A stretch of 64,000 nucleotides of DNA from Taibaiella sp041660405 (GCA_041660405.1 JBAZWL010000024.1:7120-71119); one strand, 5' to 3'. Shown: positions 41,729 through 50,845, numbered from the stretch's first letter. The notes: generated by a model not told the origin, from the sequence alone. Translations and numbers: made by a program.

Positions 41729-43054
41729 ATGTCAACCAGTTTGCAAAATATTGATATGAGTCTGCCTTACAAAGTAGCAGACATCAGCCTGGCCGAGTGG
41801 GGCCGTAAAGAAATTCGTCTGGCCGAAGCAGAAATGCCGGGTTTGATGAGCCTTCGTGCTGAATTTGGAGCACAACAACCTTTGAAAGGTGCGCGTATAG
41901 CAGGTTGTCTGCACATGACTATTCAGACTGCAGTGCTTATTGAAACCCTTACTGCTTTAGGTGCAGAGGTTCGTTGGAGCTCTTGCAACATTTTCTCTAC
42001 ACAAGATCACGCAGCAGCAGCTATTGCAGCTACAGGTGTTCCGGTTTTTGCCTGGAAAGGTGAAACCCAGGAAGAAGCGGATTGGTGTATTGAGCAAACT
42101 TTGTTCTTCGGCAGCGAAGACAAGCCATTGAACATGATCCTGGATGATGGTGGTGATCTGACTAATATCGTTTTTGATAAATTCCCTGAATTGATCGCTA
42201 ACATTAAAGGTCTTTCTGAAGAAACAACTACCGGTGTTCACCGCTTGTACGAGCGCATGGCTAAAGGTACTTTGCCTATTCCTGCTATCGATATCAACAA
42301 TAGTGTTACCAAATCTAAATTCGACAACAAATACGGTTGCCGCGAATCATTGGTAGATGCGATCCGTCGTGCTACAGATGTAATGATGGCTGGTAAAGTA
42401 GCTGTGGTAGCTGGTTTCGGCGATGTAGGTAAAGGTTCTGCAGATTCATTGCGTGGCGCCGGTGCACGTGTTATCGTTACTGAAATCGATCCTATCTGTG
42501 CACTGCAAGCTGCTATGGAAGGTTTTGAAGTAAAGAAAATGGTTGATGCAGTTAAAGAAGCTGATATCGTTGTAACTACTACAGGTTGTCGCGACATCAT
42601 CACTGGCGAGCACTTCAAACTAATGAAAGATAAAGCTATCGTTTGTAACATCGGTCACTTCGATATCGAAATCGATATGAACTGGTTGAACACAAACTAT
42701 GGTCATACTAAAGATACCATCAAACCACAGGTTGACTTGTACAACATTGATGGTAAAGAAGTGATTGTACTAGCTGAAGGCCGTTTGGTTAACTTAGGTT
42801 GCGCTACCGGTCATCCATCTTTTGTAATGTCCAACTCTTTTACCAATCAGGTTTTGGCTCAATTGGAGCTTTGGTTGCATAGCAATAAATACGAGAACAA
42901 AGTTTATGTATTGCCTAAACATCTTGATGAGAAAGTAGCACAGCTGCATCTTGCTAAGGTAGGCGTAGAATTGGATGTACTTACTGATACACAGGCTGAA
43001 TACCTGGGTATTTCAAAAGCCGGTCCTTTCAAACCAGAATTGTACAGATACTAA
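41729..43054 (+). CDS. ahcY: Adenosylhomocysteinase
   Basis: 441 residues. It hydrolyses S-adenosylhomocysteine to adenosine and homocysteine, keeping SAM-dependent methylation going. Substrate domain: ARIAGCLHMTIQTAVLIETL and NIFSTQDHAAAAIA. NAD-binding loop: VAGFGDVGKGSADSL (about 228-242). The C-terminal end KPELYRY is the conserved tail with the Lys and Tyr that complete the NAD site of the neighbouring subunit. Strong GC-rich terminator follows. Confidence 0.97.
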   Translation: MSTSLQNIDMSLPYKVADISLAEWGRKEIRLAEAEMPGLMSLRAEFGAQQPLKGARIAGCLHMTIQTAVLIETLTALGAEVRWSSCNIFSTQDHAAAAIAATGVPVFAWKGETQEEADWCIEQTLFFGSEDKPLNMILDDGGDLTNIVFDKFPELIANIKGLSEETTTGVHRLYERMAKGTLPIPAIDINNSVTKSKFDNKYGCRESLVDAIRRATDVMMAGKVAVVAGFGDVGKGSADSLRGAGARVIVTEIDPICALQAAMEGFEVKKMVDAVKEADIVVTTTGCRDIITGEHFKLMKDKAIVCNIGHFDIEIDMNWLNTNYGHTKDTIKPQVDLYNIDGKEVIVLAEGRLVNLGCATGHPSFVMSNSFTNQVLAQLELWLHSNKYENKVYVLPKHLDEKVAQLHLAKVGVELDVLTDTQAEYLGISKAGPFKPELYRY

Positions 43055-43070
43055 GGTGTGACCAATAAAT

Positions 43071-43103
43071 AAAAACGCCGGTACTGTTGTGCCGGCGTTT
43101 TTT
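43071..43103 (+). terminator. ahcY terminator
   Basis: AAAAACGCCGGtaC paired with GtGCCGGCGTTTTTT, 17 bp after the stop. Confidence 0.88.
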
Positions 43104-43163
43104 GGGTTACAAAATATACCGAGGCACGCAACAATATCCTATTTTTAATAAAAAAACGTAATT

Positions 43164-43706
43164 ATGACTCCCGAGTTAGAGCAGCTTGCCTATCCCATCG
43201 GCCGCTTTGAAGCACCAAAGGAATACAATGAAACTTTATTGAACCAATGGATCGGCAAGATAGAGGCTGCTCCGAAATGGTACGACTATAGTATCGAAAA
43301 TCTGGACGAAGCACAGCTTAATACACCTTACAGACCTGACGGCTGGACTATCATACAAGTTATACATCACATAGCCGACAGTCATATGAATGCTTATATA
43401 AGATTGAAACTCGCATTGACCGAACAAAGCCCGAAGATCAAGCCTTATGATGAAAAACTATGGTCTGAATTGCCCGATGTTACTGATGTTCCGGTAAATG
43501 TATCCATTACCCTGATTCATGCATTACATCGTCGTTGGGTTTCCACATTACGTCATCTTAAGGCAGAGGATTGGGAACGTAGTTATTATCATCCTGAAAG
43601 GAAACATAGTGTTCCGCTTTGGGAAATGACTGCGATGTATGCCTGGCATAGTAAGCATCACTTCGAGCACATTTTCCGTTTACGTGAAAGGATGGGCTGG
43701 TTGTGA
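43164..43706 (+). CDS. YfiT/BstA-like bacillithiol transferase (DinB superfamily)
   Basis: 180 residues. YPIGRFEAP at the N-terminus, DGWTIIQVIHHIADSHMNAYIRLKLAL, and MYAWHSKHHFEHIFRLRERMGW at the C-terminus carry the three metal-binding His of the YfiT group. Its relatives in Bacillus transfer bacillithiol to electrophiles; some Bacteroidota make bacillithiol, so detoxification is likely. Fourth DinB-type gene; followed by an NTF2-like gene after 35 bp. Confidence 0.88.
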   Translation: MTPELEQLAYPIGRFEAPKEYNETLLNQWIGKIEAAPKWYDYSIENLDEAQLNTPYRPDGWTIIQVIHHIADSHMNAYIRLKLALTEQSPKIKPYDEKLWSELPDVTDVPVNVSITLIHALHRRWVSTLRHLKAEDWERSYYHPERKHSVPLWEMTAMYAWHSKHHFEHIFRLRERMGWL

Positions 43707-43741
43707 TTTTAACCAAGGTAGTTGTTTAATTATATTTTAGA

Positions 43742-44119
43742 ATGACAGTAACACACGAAGTGGATAAAGATAAAATATACCAGTCAAGAATGGCTTCCAA
43801 TGCAGCCATAGCGCGAAGAGATGTAGCAGGAGTTGCTCAATATTGGATGGAAGATATTGTAGTTATTTCCGGAGAAGGCAGCAAGTTTGTAGGGAAGAAG
43901 AACCTTACGAAAATATGGAAACAAATGTTAGAACAGGGAACACCCTTATTTGAACGCTTGCCAACTGAAATAAAGGTAGGCGAGGGCGGAACACTTGCCT
44001 GGGAATCTGGTCAGTGGAATTATCTTGATGGTAATACTGGTGGAAATTATGCAGCCATGTGGTGTAAAGTCAAGGGTGAATGGATGACGCGGTCGGAATT
44101 ATTTGTATCATTGGATTAA
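43742..44119 (+). CDS. SnoaL/DUF4440-like (NTF2 fold) protein
   Basis: 125 residues with the cone-shaped NTF2-like pattern: RMASNAAIARRDVAGVAQYWMEDIVVISGEG, FVGKKNLTKIWKQML, LAWESGQWNYLDG, and YAAMWCKVKGEWMTRSELFVSL. Such small domains bind or isomerise small ligands; no catalytic residue can be named. Likely co-transcribed with the YfiT gene. Confidence 0.8.
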   Translation: MTVTHEVDKDKIYQSRMASNAAIARRDVAGVAQYWMEDIVVISGEGSKFVGKKNLTKIWKQMLEQGTPLFERLPTEIKVGEGGTLAWESGQWNYLDGNTGGNYAAMWCKVKGEWMTRSELFVSLD

Positions 44120-44145
44120 GTTCGATTTCTCTTTGTAATAAAACA

Positions 44146-44180
44146 AAAACTCCCGCCAACTTTCGTCGCGGGAGCTTCTA
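44146..44180. terminator. Bidirectional terminator between the NTF2-like gene and rpoD
   Basis: CTCCCGC paired with GCGGGAG, flanked by A/T runs on both sides; reads best for rpoD on the minus strand (GTTTTTGTTTT). Confidence 0.8.
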
Positions 44181-44196
44181 TTATTTACTAATCAGA

Positions 44197-45054
44197 TTAT
44201 CCTAAGTAAGATTTCAATGAACCACTATAACGTGCTTTCTGCAAACGCTTAATAGCACGTTCTTTGATCTGGCGGATACGTTCTTTAGTAAGATCATATT
44301 TCTGTCCTATTTCTTCTACAGAAGGACCACTATCACCTTCCAGTCCAAAATATGCAGAGATTATTTCTGCCTCACGTACACTTAATGATTTCAGGATACG
44401 TTGGATCTCTGCTTTCAGGGAATCCTTCATTACTGTATCATCCGTATCATTGCTACCTTCCAGCAAATCACCCATCGCTACATCTTCTGCTTCGTGTACC
44501 GGTGCATCCAATGAAGTATGACGGGTATTGCTGCTGAATATGTTTGCAATTTCGGTTTCGCTCATTTCAAGAATACTGGCCAGCTCTTCTGTTGAAGGCT
44601 CGCGCTCGTGCTCTTGTTCAAAAGCGATGTATGCTTTGTTGGCTTTGTTATAAGTACCGATCTTATTTTGTGGTAAACGTACCAGACGGCCTTGTTCTGC
44701 CAATGCCTGCAAGATAGATTGACGGATCCACCAAACAGCATAAGAGATAAATTTAAAACCTTTAGTTTCATCAAAACGCTGTGCGGCTTTGATCAATCCA
44801 AGATTGCCCTCATTGATCAGATCACTAAGGGAAAGACCCTGGTGCTGATACTGCTTGGCTACAGATACGACGAAACGAAGGTTGGCTTTCACTAATTTTT
44901 CCAGTGCACGTTGATCTCCTACGTGAATCTTTTGCGCCAGTGTAGTTTCCTCTTCAGGGGTAATCATAGAAATACGACTGATCTCCTGAAGATATTTTTC
45001 TACAGCTTGCGAATCACGATTCGTAATCTGAGTAGCAATTTTTAGCTGCCTCAT
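44197..45054 (-). CDS. rpoD: Primary sigma factor, RpoD (short Bacteroidota form)
   Basis: 285 residues, the compact primary sigma typical of Bacteroidota, lacking region 1.1. Region 1.2 SQAVEKYLQEIS, region 2.1-2.4 LVKANLRFVVSVAKQYQHQGLSLSDLINEGN and AVWWIRQSILQALAEQGR, region 3, and region 4.2 LTKERIRQIKERAIKRLQKA. It should read the TAnnTTTG/TTTG promoters found through the window. Its own 5' region is the long gap 45055-45514. Confidence 0.96.
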   Translation of the reverse strand: MRQLKIATQITNRDSQAVEKYLQEISRISMITPEEETTLAQKIHVGDQRALEKLVKANLRFVVSVAKQYQHQGLSLSDLINEGNLGLIKAAQRFDETKGFKFISYAVWWIRQSILQALAEQGRLVRLPQNKIGTYNKANKAYIAFEQEHEREPSTEELASILEMSETEIANIFSSNTRHTSLDAPVHEAEDVAMGDLLEGSNDTDDTVMKDSLKAEIQRILKSLSVREAEIISAYFGLEGDSGPSVEEIGQKYDLTKERIRQIKERAIKRLQKARYSGSLKSYLG

Positions 45055-45477
45055 AAATTATGGTATTTTAATTTTTGTTAATACTTACTCTTCACTCCGG
45101 AAAACCCCACAAGATAATAATATATTTCTTATAAGGAAAGACTATTTTAAAACGGATTTTCGTTGGGTTTAGTTTAACCATGCTTGTTAAAAAAATCCTT
45201 TTATAAGGTAATGAAATCCCCGCAATAGCCTTAGTTTTCTACACTTCACTATTCATCAAATTTCATACCATAAATCATGTGTCATGCTTGATTATAGTCA
45301 ATTTGATGCTCCTAAATAGTTGAAGAATTTATGAAAGGCACTACTATTAAGGGTTTAACAATTTAAAAAATTAACTTTTTGATAAGTATTTAATTATTAT
45401 AAATACGCTGGCTGATGAACTGTCAGTAAAAACCTGTTTAATTAGCATAAAGTAAATAACCTTTCGGCCAAATTGTT
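45055..45477. other. Divergent intergenic region rpoD / acyl-CoA dehydrogenase
   Basis: About 420 AT-rich bases with no supported gene. A tiny 11-codon frame starts at 45331 with nothing to support it. No riboswitch or repeat is recognised. It must hold the rpoD promoter, which I cannot place. Confidence 0.4.
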
Positions 45478-45485
45478 ACCTTTGC
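45478..45485 (+). promoter_or_regulatory. -7 box TACCTTTG of the acyl-CoA dehydrogenase gene
   Basis: Exact TAnnTTTG, 29 bp before ATG 45515. Confidence 0.6.
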
Positions 45486-45514
45486 GCCGGATAAAAAATA
45501 TTTAAACTCATTTT

Positions 45515-46693
45515 ATGTCTCAAGACTTATATCAACATCCTGATTATTACTTATTGGATGAATTGCTGACTGAAGAACACAAGCTGATCCGTGATTCTGT
45601 AAGGGCGTATGTAAAAAAAGAAATTTCCCCGATTATTGAGGATTATGCCCAAAGAGCTGAGTTCCCCAAACAGATCATTAAAGGACTTGGCGAACAAGGT
45701 TGCTTCGGACCTTTCGTTCCTCAAAAGTATGGCGGGGCCGGTCTTGACTATATCTCTTATGGTATTATGATGCAGGAATTAGAGCGTGGTGATTCCGGCG
45801 TTCGTTCCACAGCATCGGTTCAGGGTTCTTTGGTAATGTATCCTATCCTTACTTATGGCAGCGAAGAACAGAAAATGAAATACCTGCCTAAATTGGCTAC
45901 CGGTGAAATGATGGGTTGCTTCGGACTTACTGAACCGGATCATGGTTCTAACCCCGCGGGCATGTTATCCAATTTTACGGATGCCGGAGATCATGTGATC
46001 CTGAATGGTTCTAAGATGTGGATTTCCAATGCCCCTTTTGCGGATATCGCAGTGGTTTGGGCTCGTAATCCTGAAGGTAAAATACAGGGCCTGATCGTAG
46101 AGCGTGGTATGGAAGGTTTTTCTACTCCGGAAACGCATGGTAAATGGAGCCTTCGCGCATCTGCAACTGGTGAGCTGGTTTTTGATAATGTAAAAGTTCC
46201 TAAAGAAAATATATTGCCGGGTGTTACTGGTCTTAAAGGCCCATTGGGTTGCTTAAGCAGTGCACGTTTTGGTATTGCCTGGGGTGCTTTGGGTGTAGCT
46301 ATGGATTGTTACGATACTGCATTGCGCTATTCGCAACAACGTATCCAGTTTGATAAGCCTATTGGCGCATTCCAGCTTACACAAAAGAAACTTGCTGAAA
46401 TGATTACGGAAATTACAAAAGGCCAGTTATTGGTATGGCGCTTGGGTGTATTGCGCAGCGAAGGCCGTGCAACGCCGGAACAAATTTCTATGGCTAAACG
46501 TAACAGCTGCTATGTTGCTGCTACGATTGCCCGTGAAGCACGCCAGATACTAGGTGGAATGGGAATTACTGGCGAATACAGCATTATGCGTCATATGATG
46601 AACATAGAATCTGTGATTACTTACGAAGGTACCCATGATATTCACCTGCTGATAACCGGCCAGGATGTGACTGGATTCAATGCTTTCAAATAA
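45515..46693 (+). CDS. Acyl-CoA dehydrogenase, glutaryl-CoA dehydrogenase type
   Basis: 392 residues. FAD-binding FGLTEPDHGSNPAGM and the SKMWISNAPFADIAVVWAR strand; C-terminal YEGTHDIHLLITGQDVTGFNAF with the catalytic Glu in the place used by glutaryl-CoA dehydrogenases. GEQGCFGPFVPQKYGG and the length also fit GcdH, which oxidises and decarboxylates glutaryl-CoA to crotonyl-CoA in Lys/Trp breakdown. No sister genes of that pathway are near, so the exact substrate is inferred. Confidence 0.9.
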   Translation: MSQDLYQHPDYYLLDELLTEEHKLIRDSVRAYVKKEISPIIEDYAQRAEFPKQIIKGLGEQGCFGPFVPQKYGGAGLDYISYGIMMQELERGDSGVRSTASVQGSLVMYPILTYGSEEQKMKYLPKLATGEMMGCFGLTEPDHGSNPAGMLSNFTDAGDHVILNGSKMWISNAPFADIAVVWARNPEGKIQGLIVERGMEGFSTPETHGKWSLRASATGELVFDNVKVPKENILPGVTGLKGPLGCLSSARFGIAWGALGVAMDCYDTALRYSQQRIQFDKPIGAFQLTQKKLAEMITEITKGQLLVWRLGVLRSEGRATPEQISMAKRNSCYVAATIAREARQILGGMGITGEYSIMRHMMNIESVITYEGTHDIHLLITGQDVTGFNAFK

Positions 46694-46714
46694 ATTGATG
46701 TAGCATGAACTTGA

Positions 46715-46769
46715 GATAAAGGAAAGAAGTCAAGTTTTTAAAACTTGACTTCTTTCCTTTATCTTTTTT
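46715..46769. terminator. Near-perfect 49-bp inverted repeat (terminator)
   Basis: Arms of 24 bp (GATAAAGGAAAGAAGTCAAG… mirrored at 46740-46763) around one central T, followed by TTTTTTA. It closes the acyl-CoA dehydrogenase transcript and borders the tandem array. Confidence 0.88.
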
Positions 46770-46795
46770 ATTAGTCGTGGTATTGTGCAGCAGTT

Positions 46796-47026
46796 GTTAA
46801 TTATAGCGTAGCAGCAGCTAAGTATAATGTAGAAACCGCTAATTATAATGTAGCAGACGCTAAGTATAACGTAGAAACCGCTAATTATAATGTAGCAGAC
46901 GCTAAGTATAAGATAGAAATCGCTAAGTATAACGTAGCAGACGCTAAGTATAAGATAGAAATCGCTAAGTATAACGTAGCAGCACACAATTATAATGTAG
47001 TGGCTGTGATGTATAGCATAGCAATA
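46796..47026. repeat. 21-bp tandem repeat array, 11 units
   Basis: Eleven consecutive units of exactly 21 bp (46796, 46817, 46838 … 47006). Most units read GCTAA(G/T)TATAA then (T/C/G)(G/A)TAG followed by (A/C)A…, and two subtypes alternate in the middle. On the plus strand the array is open with a heptapeptide period (AKYNVET, ANYNVAD, AKYKIEI) from 46775 to a TAA at 47034, but there is no start codon. On the minus strand it is open from 46987 as a hydrophobic heptad with an ATG of no visible context. I treat it as non-coding. It fills the 425-bp gap 46694-47118 together with two terminators. Confidence 0.85.
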
Positions 47027-47036
47027 GAAAAGTAAA

Positions 47037-47082
47037 AAGGTCGTGTCGCGGTATTCCTTATTACCGGCATGACCTTTTTTGT
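47037..47082 (-). terminator. Terminator of the glycosylphosphotransferase gene
   Basis: AAAAGGTCgTGtCGcGGTA paired with TACCgGCATGACCTTTTTT, 37 bp past the minus-strand stop at 47119; T-runs in both directions. Confidence 0.75.
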
Positions 47083-47118
47083 TGTGGTTTGCTTTTAAAT
47101 GAGGATTCGGTAGTTTTT

Positions 47119-48549
47119 CTATTTCCCCCGGCCTTGTAACAGTACCCTGAGCGTATAGATCATAATTTTGATATCGAGCGCTATCGAACAGTTTTCGATA
47201 TACAATAGATCATATTTCATCCGTTCAACCATCTGGTCTACATTTTCAGCATAGCCATATTGAACCATTCCCCAGGAGGTGATTCCTGGTTTTACGCGAT
47301 GCAGATATTTGTAGTGTGGGTGCGTTGAAATAATTTTATCAATAAAGAATTTTCGTTCCGGTCTTGGTCCTACTAACGACATTTCGCCTTTAAGAATATT
47401 GATAAACTGCGGTAATTCATCAATACGCCATTTGCGCATAATCCTTCCCCATGTGGTAATACGTTTATCATCATCACTGCTCAATGCTGGCCCGCCTTCT
47501 TCTGCATTCAGGTACATCGACCTGAATTTATAAATATAGAAAGGGCGACCAAATAAGCCGACACGTTCCTGTTTATAAATTACTGGCCCGGCCGACGATA
47601 ACTTCACTTTAATAGCTGCAAAAAGATAAACAGGAGATAAAATAGTGAGGCTTAGCAGGGCTACAAAAATATCTATCACTCTTTTACACACCTTCTGCCA
47701 GTCGGGCAGCAGTTCGGGGTGAATGCTGATCAATACCGGAGCGTACACATTGTCTATCCGTACCGATCCTGAAATGATATCATACAGATCGGGTAGTACT
47801 TTAATAATAAGCGGGCTGTAGCTTAACCTTGTAAGGATATGTTCCAGCTTTTTATGTTCATTGGATTCTACTGCTATTACTACTTCTTCGATATTGTATT
47901 CTTCAATTACTTGTTCCAGGTTTTCTATGCTTCCCAATTCCGGCACATTAGGAATGTTAAGGGGTACTACATTCCTATCTGCGCTTACAAATCCTTTTAC
48001 CACATTGCCCAGTACATGCGGGTTGTTTTTTATTTCATGATATACTTTTGTGGCTTTGCCATTGCCGCCTACTATCAGGGTATTATAGCCAACTTTGCCG
48101 CTTAGCAAATCCAGTTTTATCTTGTAAAGCCATACCAGTCTTGATATAAGCAGAAAGGTAGTGTGCGTGAGGAAATACCATAAGGTTATTTCAAAAAAGT
48201 ACTGGAAGTCCCCGGTATCATTGGAGAAAGCTATCATGCCAACCAGTAATGCACCAATTATAGAAATGATAATGCTCCGATATATTTCCAGTAAGCGCGA
48301 CTTTCGGTATAAATCAAAATATGCACCGGACAGATAATGTAAAAATGTCCAGAACGAAGGGATGAGCAAAAAGGAAATAATATAATCCCTCGAAGTCCAG
48401 TTGCGCTCATTAGGATAAGTGGTAGGGAATGCTTCGTGTAGTATGTGTTGGCGGTATATCCAAAAGAATAACCATGCAGCAATAGCTGTAAGGTAATCCA
48501 GAATTATCAGGGTGATAATTGCTTTTCTTTTGGCCTTCGGTAAATTCAT
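47119..48549 (-). CDS. Undecaprenyl-phosphate glycosylphosphotransferase (WcaJ/CpsE type)
   Basis: 476 residues. Four to five N-terminal membrane spans (to about 150), a CoA-binding-like domain (about 155-270; TLIVGGNGKATKVYHEI), another membrane helix at about 290 (VALLSLTILSPVYLFAAI), and the catalytic sugar-phosphate transferase domain (VIYKQERVGLFGRPFYIYKFRSM, ELPQFINILKGEMSLVGPRPE). It starts exopolysaccharide or capsule repeat synthesis by moving hexose-1-P to undecaprenyl phosphate. 61 bp behind a Gfo/Idh gene on the same strand. Confidence 0.93.
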   Translation of the reverse strand: MNLPKAKRKAIITLIILDYLTAIAAWLFFWIYRQHILHEAFPTTYPNERNWTSRDYIISFLLIPSFWTFLHYLSGAYFDLYRKSRLLEIYRSIIISIIGALLVGMIAFSNDTGDFQYFFEITLWYFLTHTTFLLISRLVWLYKIKLDLLSGKVGYNTLIVGGNGKATKVYHEIKNNPHVLGNVVKGFVSADRNVVPLNIPNVPELGSIENLEQVIEEYNIEEVVIAVESNEHKKLEHILTRLSYSPLIIKVLPDLYDIISGSVRIDNVYAPVLISIHPELLPDWQKVCKRVIDIFVALLSLTILSPVYLFAAIKVKLSSAGPVIYKQERVGLFGRPFYIYKFRSMYLNAEEGGPALSSDDDKRITTWGRIMRKWRIDELPQFINILKGEMSLVGPRPERKFFIDKIISTHPHYKYLHRVKPGITSWGMVQYGYAENVDQMVERMKYDLLYIENCSIALDIKIMIYTLRVLLQGRGK

Positions 48550-48610
48550 TATTCTTTTGCTGGTCTGCCCCTTGGTTTTTTACTCTTGGTTTTACGGTCT
48601 TTTATTCGTT

Positions 48611-49612
48611 TCAAGCCTGATTATTCTCATTGTTTTCTGGATTCATCTGGATGATCATTTTCTGCAAAATCTGATGCGCTACATCCATTGCATGAAGTCC
48701 ATCGTATACAGTCACTGTTACCGGTTTATCCTGAAGCACAGAGAGTGCAAAATCTGCCAATTCCTCTTTTATGGAATTAACCGGTTTAATATTTGGTGTA
48801 TCTATAGAAATGATCTTTTGAGTGCCATCTCCCAATTCTATAGGGAAATCAAAAAAGCCTTTTTCCTCCTGTTCACCTTTCAATCTGATGACTTCTGTTT
48901 TTTTATCCAGAAAGTCAATGCCTATATAAGCGTCGCGTTGAAACAGACGCATCTTTCTCATTTTCTTTAACGATATCCGGCTGGCAGTTAGGTTGGCTAC
49001 ACATCCATTATCAAATTCAATCCTTGCATTGGCAATATCTGCAGTATCGCTGATCACCGCTACGCCACTGGCTGAAATACGACGTACCGGCGATTTTACA
49101 AGATGAAGGATAATGTCAATATCATGAATCATCAGATCCAGAATCACGGCCACATCTGTACCTCGCGGATTAAACTGTGCAAGCCGGTGCGTTTCAATAA
49201 ACATAGGTTCCAGCTTACGGTTCCGTAAGGCAAGCATTGCAGGATTATAGCGTTCCACATGGCCTATCTGACACTTCACATTAGCCTCCGATACCAGCTT
49301 TACCAGTTCCCTGGCTTCAGCCATGGTATGCGTCATTGGTTTCTCTATAAATAAATGACGAGATTGCAGCAGACAAGCTTTGGCTATTTCAAAATGAGAG
49401 GTAGTATTGGTAACAATATCTAATGCATCGGATGCGGCTATAAGTGCTTCAGGATCAGTATACCGCTTAATGTGGTATTGGGTAATTGTGGTGGCTGCAT
49501 TATCATCATTTGGGTCAAAAAAACCAACCAGTGTTACTCCCGGTATTTCCAGCCATTGCTGTATATGTATTTTACCGAGATGCCCTGCACCAAAAACGCC
49601 GACTTTAAGCAT
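48611..49612 (-). CDS. Gfo/Idh/MocA family oxidoreductase
   Basis: 333 residues. N-terminal Rossmann domain (VGVFGAGHLGKIHIQQWLE, 3-21), the family EKP motif in FIEKPMTHT, and a C-terminal substrate domain containing DLMIHDIDIILHLVKSP with the His-x2-Asp-x2 pattern. NAD(P)-dependent sugar dehydrogenase; the neighbour suggests sugar modification for surface polysaccharide (inference). First gene of the two-gene operon. Confidence 0.9.
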   Translation of the reverse strand: MLKVGVFGAGHLGKIHIQQWLEIPGVTLVGFFDPNDDNAATTITQYHIKRYTDPEALIAASDALDIVTNTTSHFEIAKACLLQSRHLFIEKPMTHTMAEARELVKLVSEANVKCQIGHVERYNPAMLALRNRKLEPMFIETHRLAQFNPRGTDVAVILDLMIHDIDIILHLVKSPVRRISASGVAVISDTADIANARIEFDNGCVANLTASRISLKKMRKMRLFQRDAYIGIDFLDKKTEVIRLKGEQEEKGFFDFPIELGDGTQKIISIDTPNIKPVNSIKEELADFALSVLQDKPVTVTVYDGLHAMDVAHQILQKMIIQMNPENNENNQA

Positions 49613-49723
49613 GTATGTGATTCTCTGAACGTTATTTTTATATTACGTTTGCAAAATAAGATAAATACCCCAAAGCGGACTAAGTTTGACCTGTATAATT
49701 TTACCAATCCTTAAGAGAAATAT

Positions 49724-50197
49724 ATGAATGAAGCACAAAAATTTATGGATGAAGCTGTTCATTTGAGCAAGCGATATATGGAACAGGGGAGTGGTGGCCC
49801 CTTTGGCTGTGTCATTGTAAAAGACGGCGTAATTGTAGGACGTGGCTGGAATAATGTGCTTGCAGGCAATGATCCTACTGCACACGCCGAGGTAATGGCC
49901 ATCAGAGATGCATGCAAAATATTGGGTACTTACCAACTTTCAGGTTGCGACATTTATACTTCCTGCGAGCCTTGTCCTATGTGTATGGGTGCTATTTACT
50001 GGGCCAGACCTGATAAAGTGTATTATGCCAATACCCGCCATGATGCGGCCGATACCGGTTTTGATGATTCCTTTATTTATAATGAGCTGGTTTTGCCTTT
50101 AGAGCAAAGACACATTCCTATGATCGCTTTGGATAAAACGAAAGCGCTGGAAGTATTTCGCTTATGGTTGGAAAAAGAAGAGCGGGAACAGTATTGA
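49724..50197 (+). CDS. guaD: Guanine deaminase / nucleoside deaminase
   Basis: 157 residues of the cytidine deaminase fold. Zinc site: HAEVMAIRDAC (His and catalytic Glu) and SCEPCPMCMGAIYWAR (two Cys). The GGPFGCVIVKDG start and the FDDSFIYNEL segment match Bacillus GuaD very closely, favouring guanine over tRNA-adenosine. It converts guanine to xanthine in purine salvage. Confidence 0.9.
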   Translation: MNEAQKFMDEAVHLSKRYMEQGSGGPFGCVIVKDGVIVGRGWNNVLAGNDPTAHAEVMAIRDACKILGTYQLSGCDIYTSCEPCPMCMGAIYWARPDKVYYANTRHDAADTGFDDSFIYNELVLPLEQRHIPMIALDKTKALEVFRLWLEKEEREQY

Positions 50198-50202
50198 TTT
50201 GT

Positions 50203-50285
50203 TGATCTCTGATGTATGATTTGCAGATGTCTGAGATCAACGCTGTATATTAAATCATACATCGACACATCAGACATCAGAGATT
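50203..50285. repeat. Word-repeat palindrome between convergent genes
   Basis: GATCTCTGATGTATGATTTG with AGATGTCTGAGATC on the left; AAATCATACATCG, ACACATCAGACATCAGAGAT on the right: the same word (ATGTmTGA) in both orientations. Exactly fills the gap between guaD and the MaoC gene. Confidence 0.65.
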
Positions 50286-50290
50286 AAAAT

Positions 50291-50701
50291 TTACCAAACG
50301 TATTGTTTTTTATTCATCAGCATAGCTTCAGCAGCAATAGTCTGATCGCCGGAAGCAACATCATAAACGCTGCATTCATAAATGATCCTGTTTTTATCTG
50401 GGAAAATTTCTTTAACCTTTACCACTGCTTCATATTCCTGATCGGCAAACATAGGTTTAAGCCATTTAATACTTTGGCTCATATAGATGTGGCCATCAGC
50501 ATACCATAACGATCCAAATATTTTAGTGAATACACTGGCACCCAGGAATCCATGAATAATATTGCGGCCAAACATGCTTTCTTTGCCTGCCTGGGGATCA
50601 ATGTGCAATGGATTGGTATCGCCGCTTACACGTGCATAGTCATCAACATCTTGTTGGGTATAGCTGAATTTGTGACGGAATTCGTCTCCGATTTTTAGCA
50701 T
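50291..50701 (-). CDS. MaoC-like dehydratase (hotdog fold)
   Basis: 136 residues. YTQQDVDDYARVSGDTNPLHIDPQAG carries the R-hydratase motif (Asp and His of the catalytic dyad), then NIIHGFLGASVFTKIFG. It probably hydrates enoyl-CoA or a related thioester. Monocistronic. Confidence 0.9.
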   Translation of the reverse strand: MLKIGDEFRHKFSYTQQDVDDYARVSGDTNPLHIDPQAGKESMFGRNIIHGFLGASVFTKIFGSLWYADGHIYMSQSIKWLKPMFADQEYEAVVKVKEIFPDKNRIIYECSVYDVASGDQTIAAEAMLMNKKQYVW

Positions 50702-50845
50702 AAAAGTTGTTTTACAAGGTTGTAATATATTATCCTCTAAGTAAAGGAATTGTTTTTTATCAGCAAAAAATAATGAGGAATAATAATATAAACCGGAAAA
50801 ATTTTACTAAGGATTCTTGCTGACAATTTATTTTCTAAAAGAAAA

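Noticed and set aside
42238..42651. 137-codon minus-strand frame inside ahcY
   Set aside because: Antisense shadow: Ser/Thr/Ala-rich low-complexity translation of a highly conserved gene.
44197..45054. RpoH/RpoS-type alternative sigma
   Set aside because: Regions 1.2-4.2 and the short length match the Bacteroidota primary sigma rather than an alternative sigma.
46730..46987. 85-residue hydrophobic heptad protein on the minus strand
   Set aside because: It is only the translation of the 21-bp array plus the terminator palindrome; no promoter or start context.
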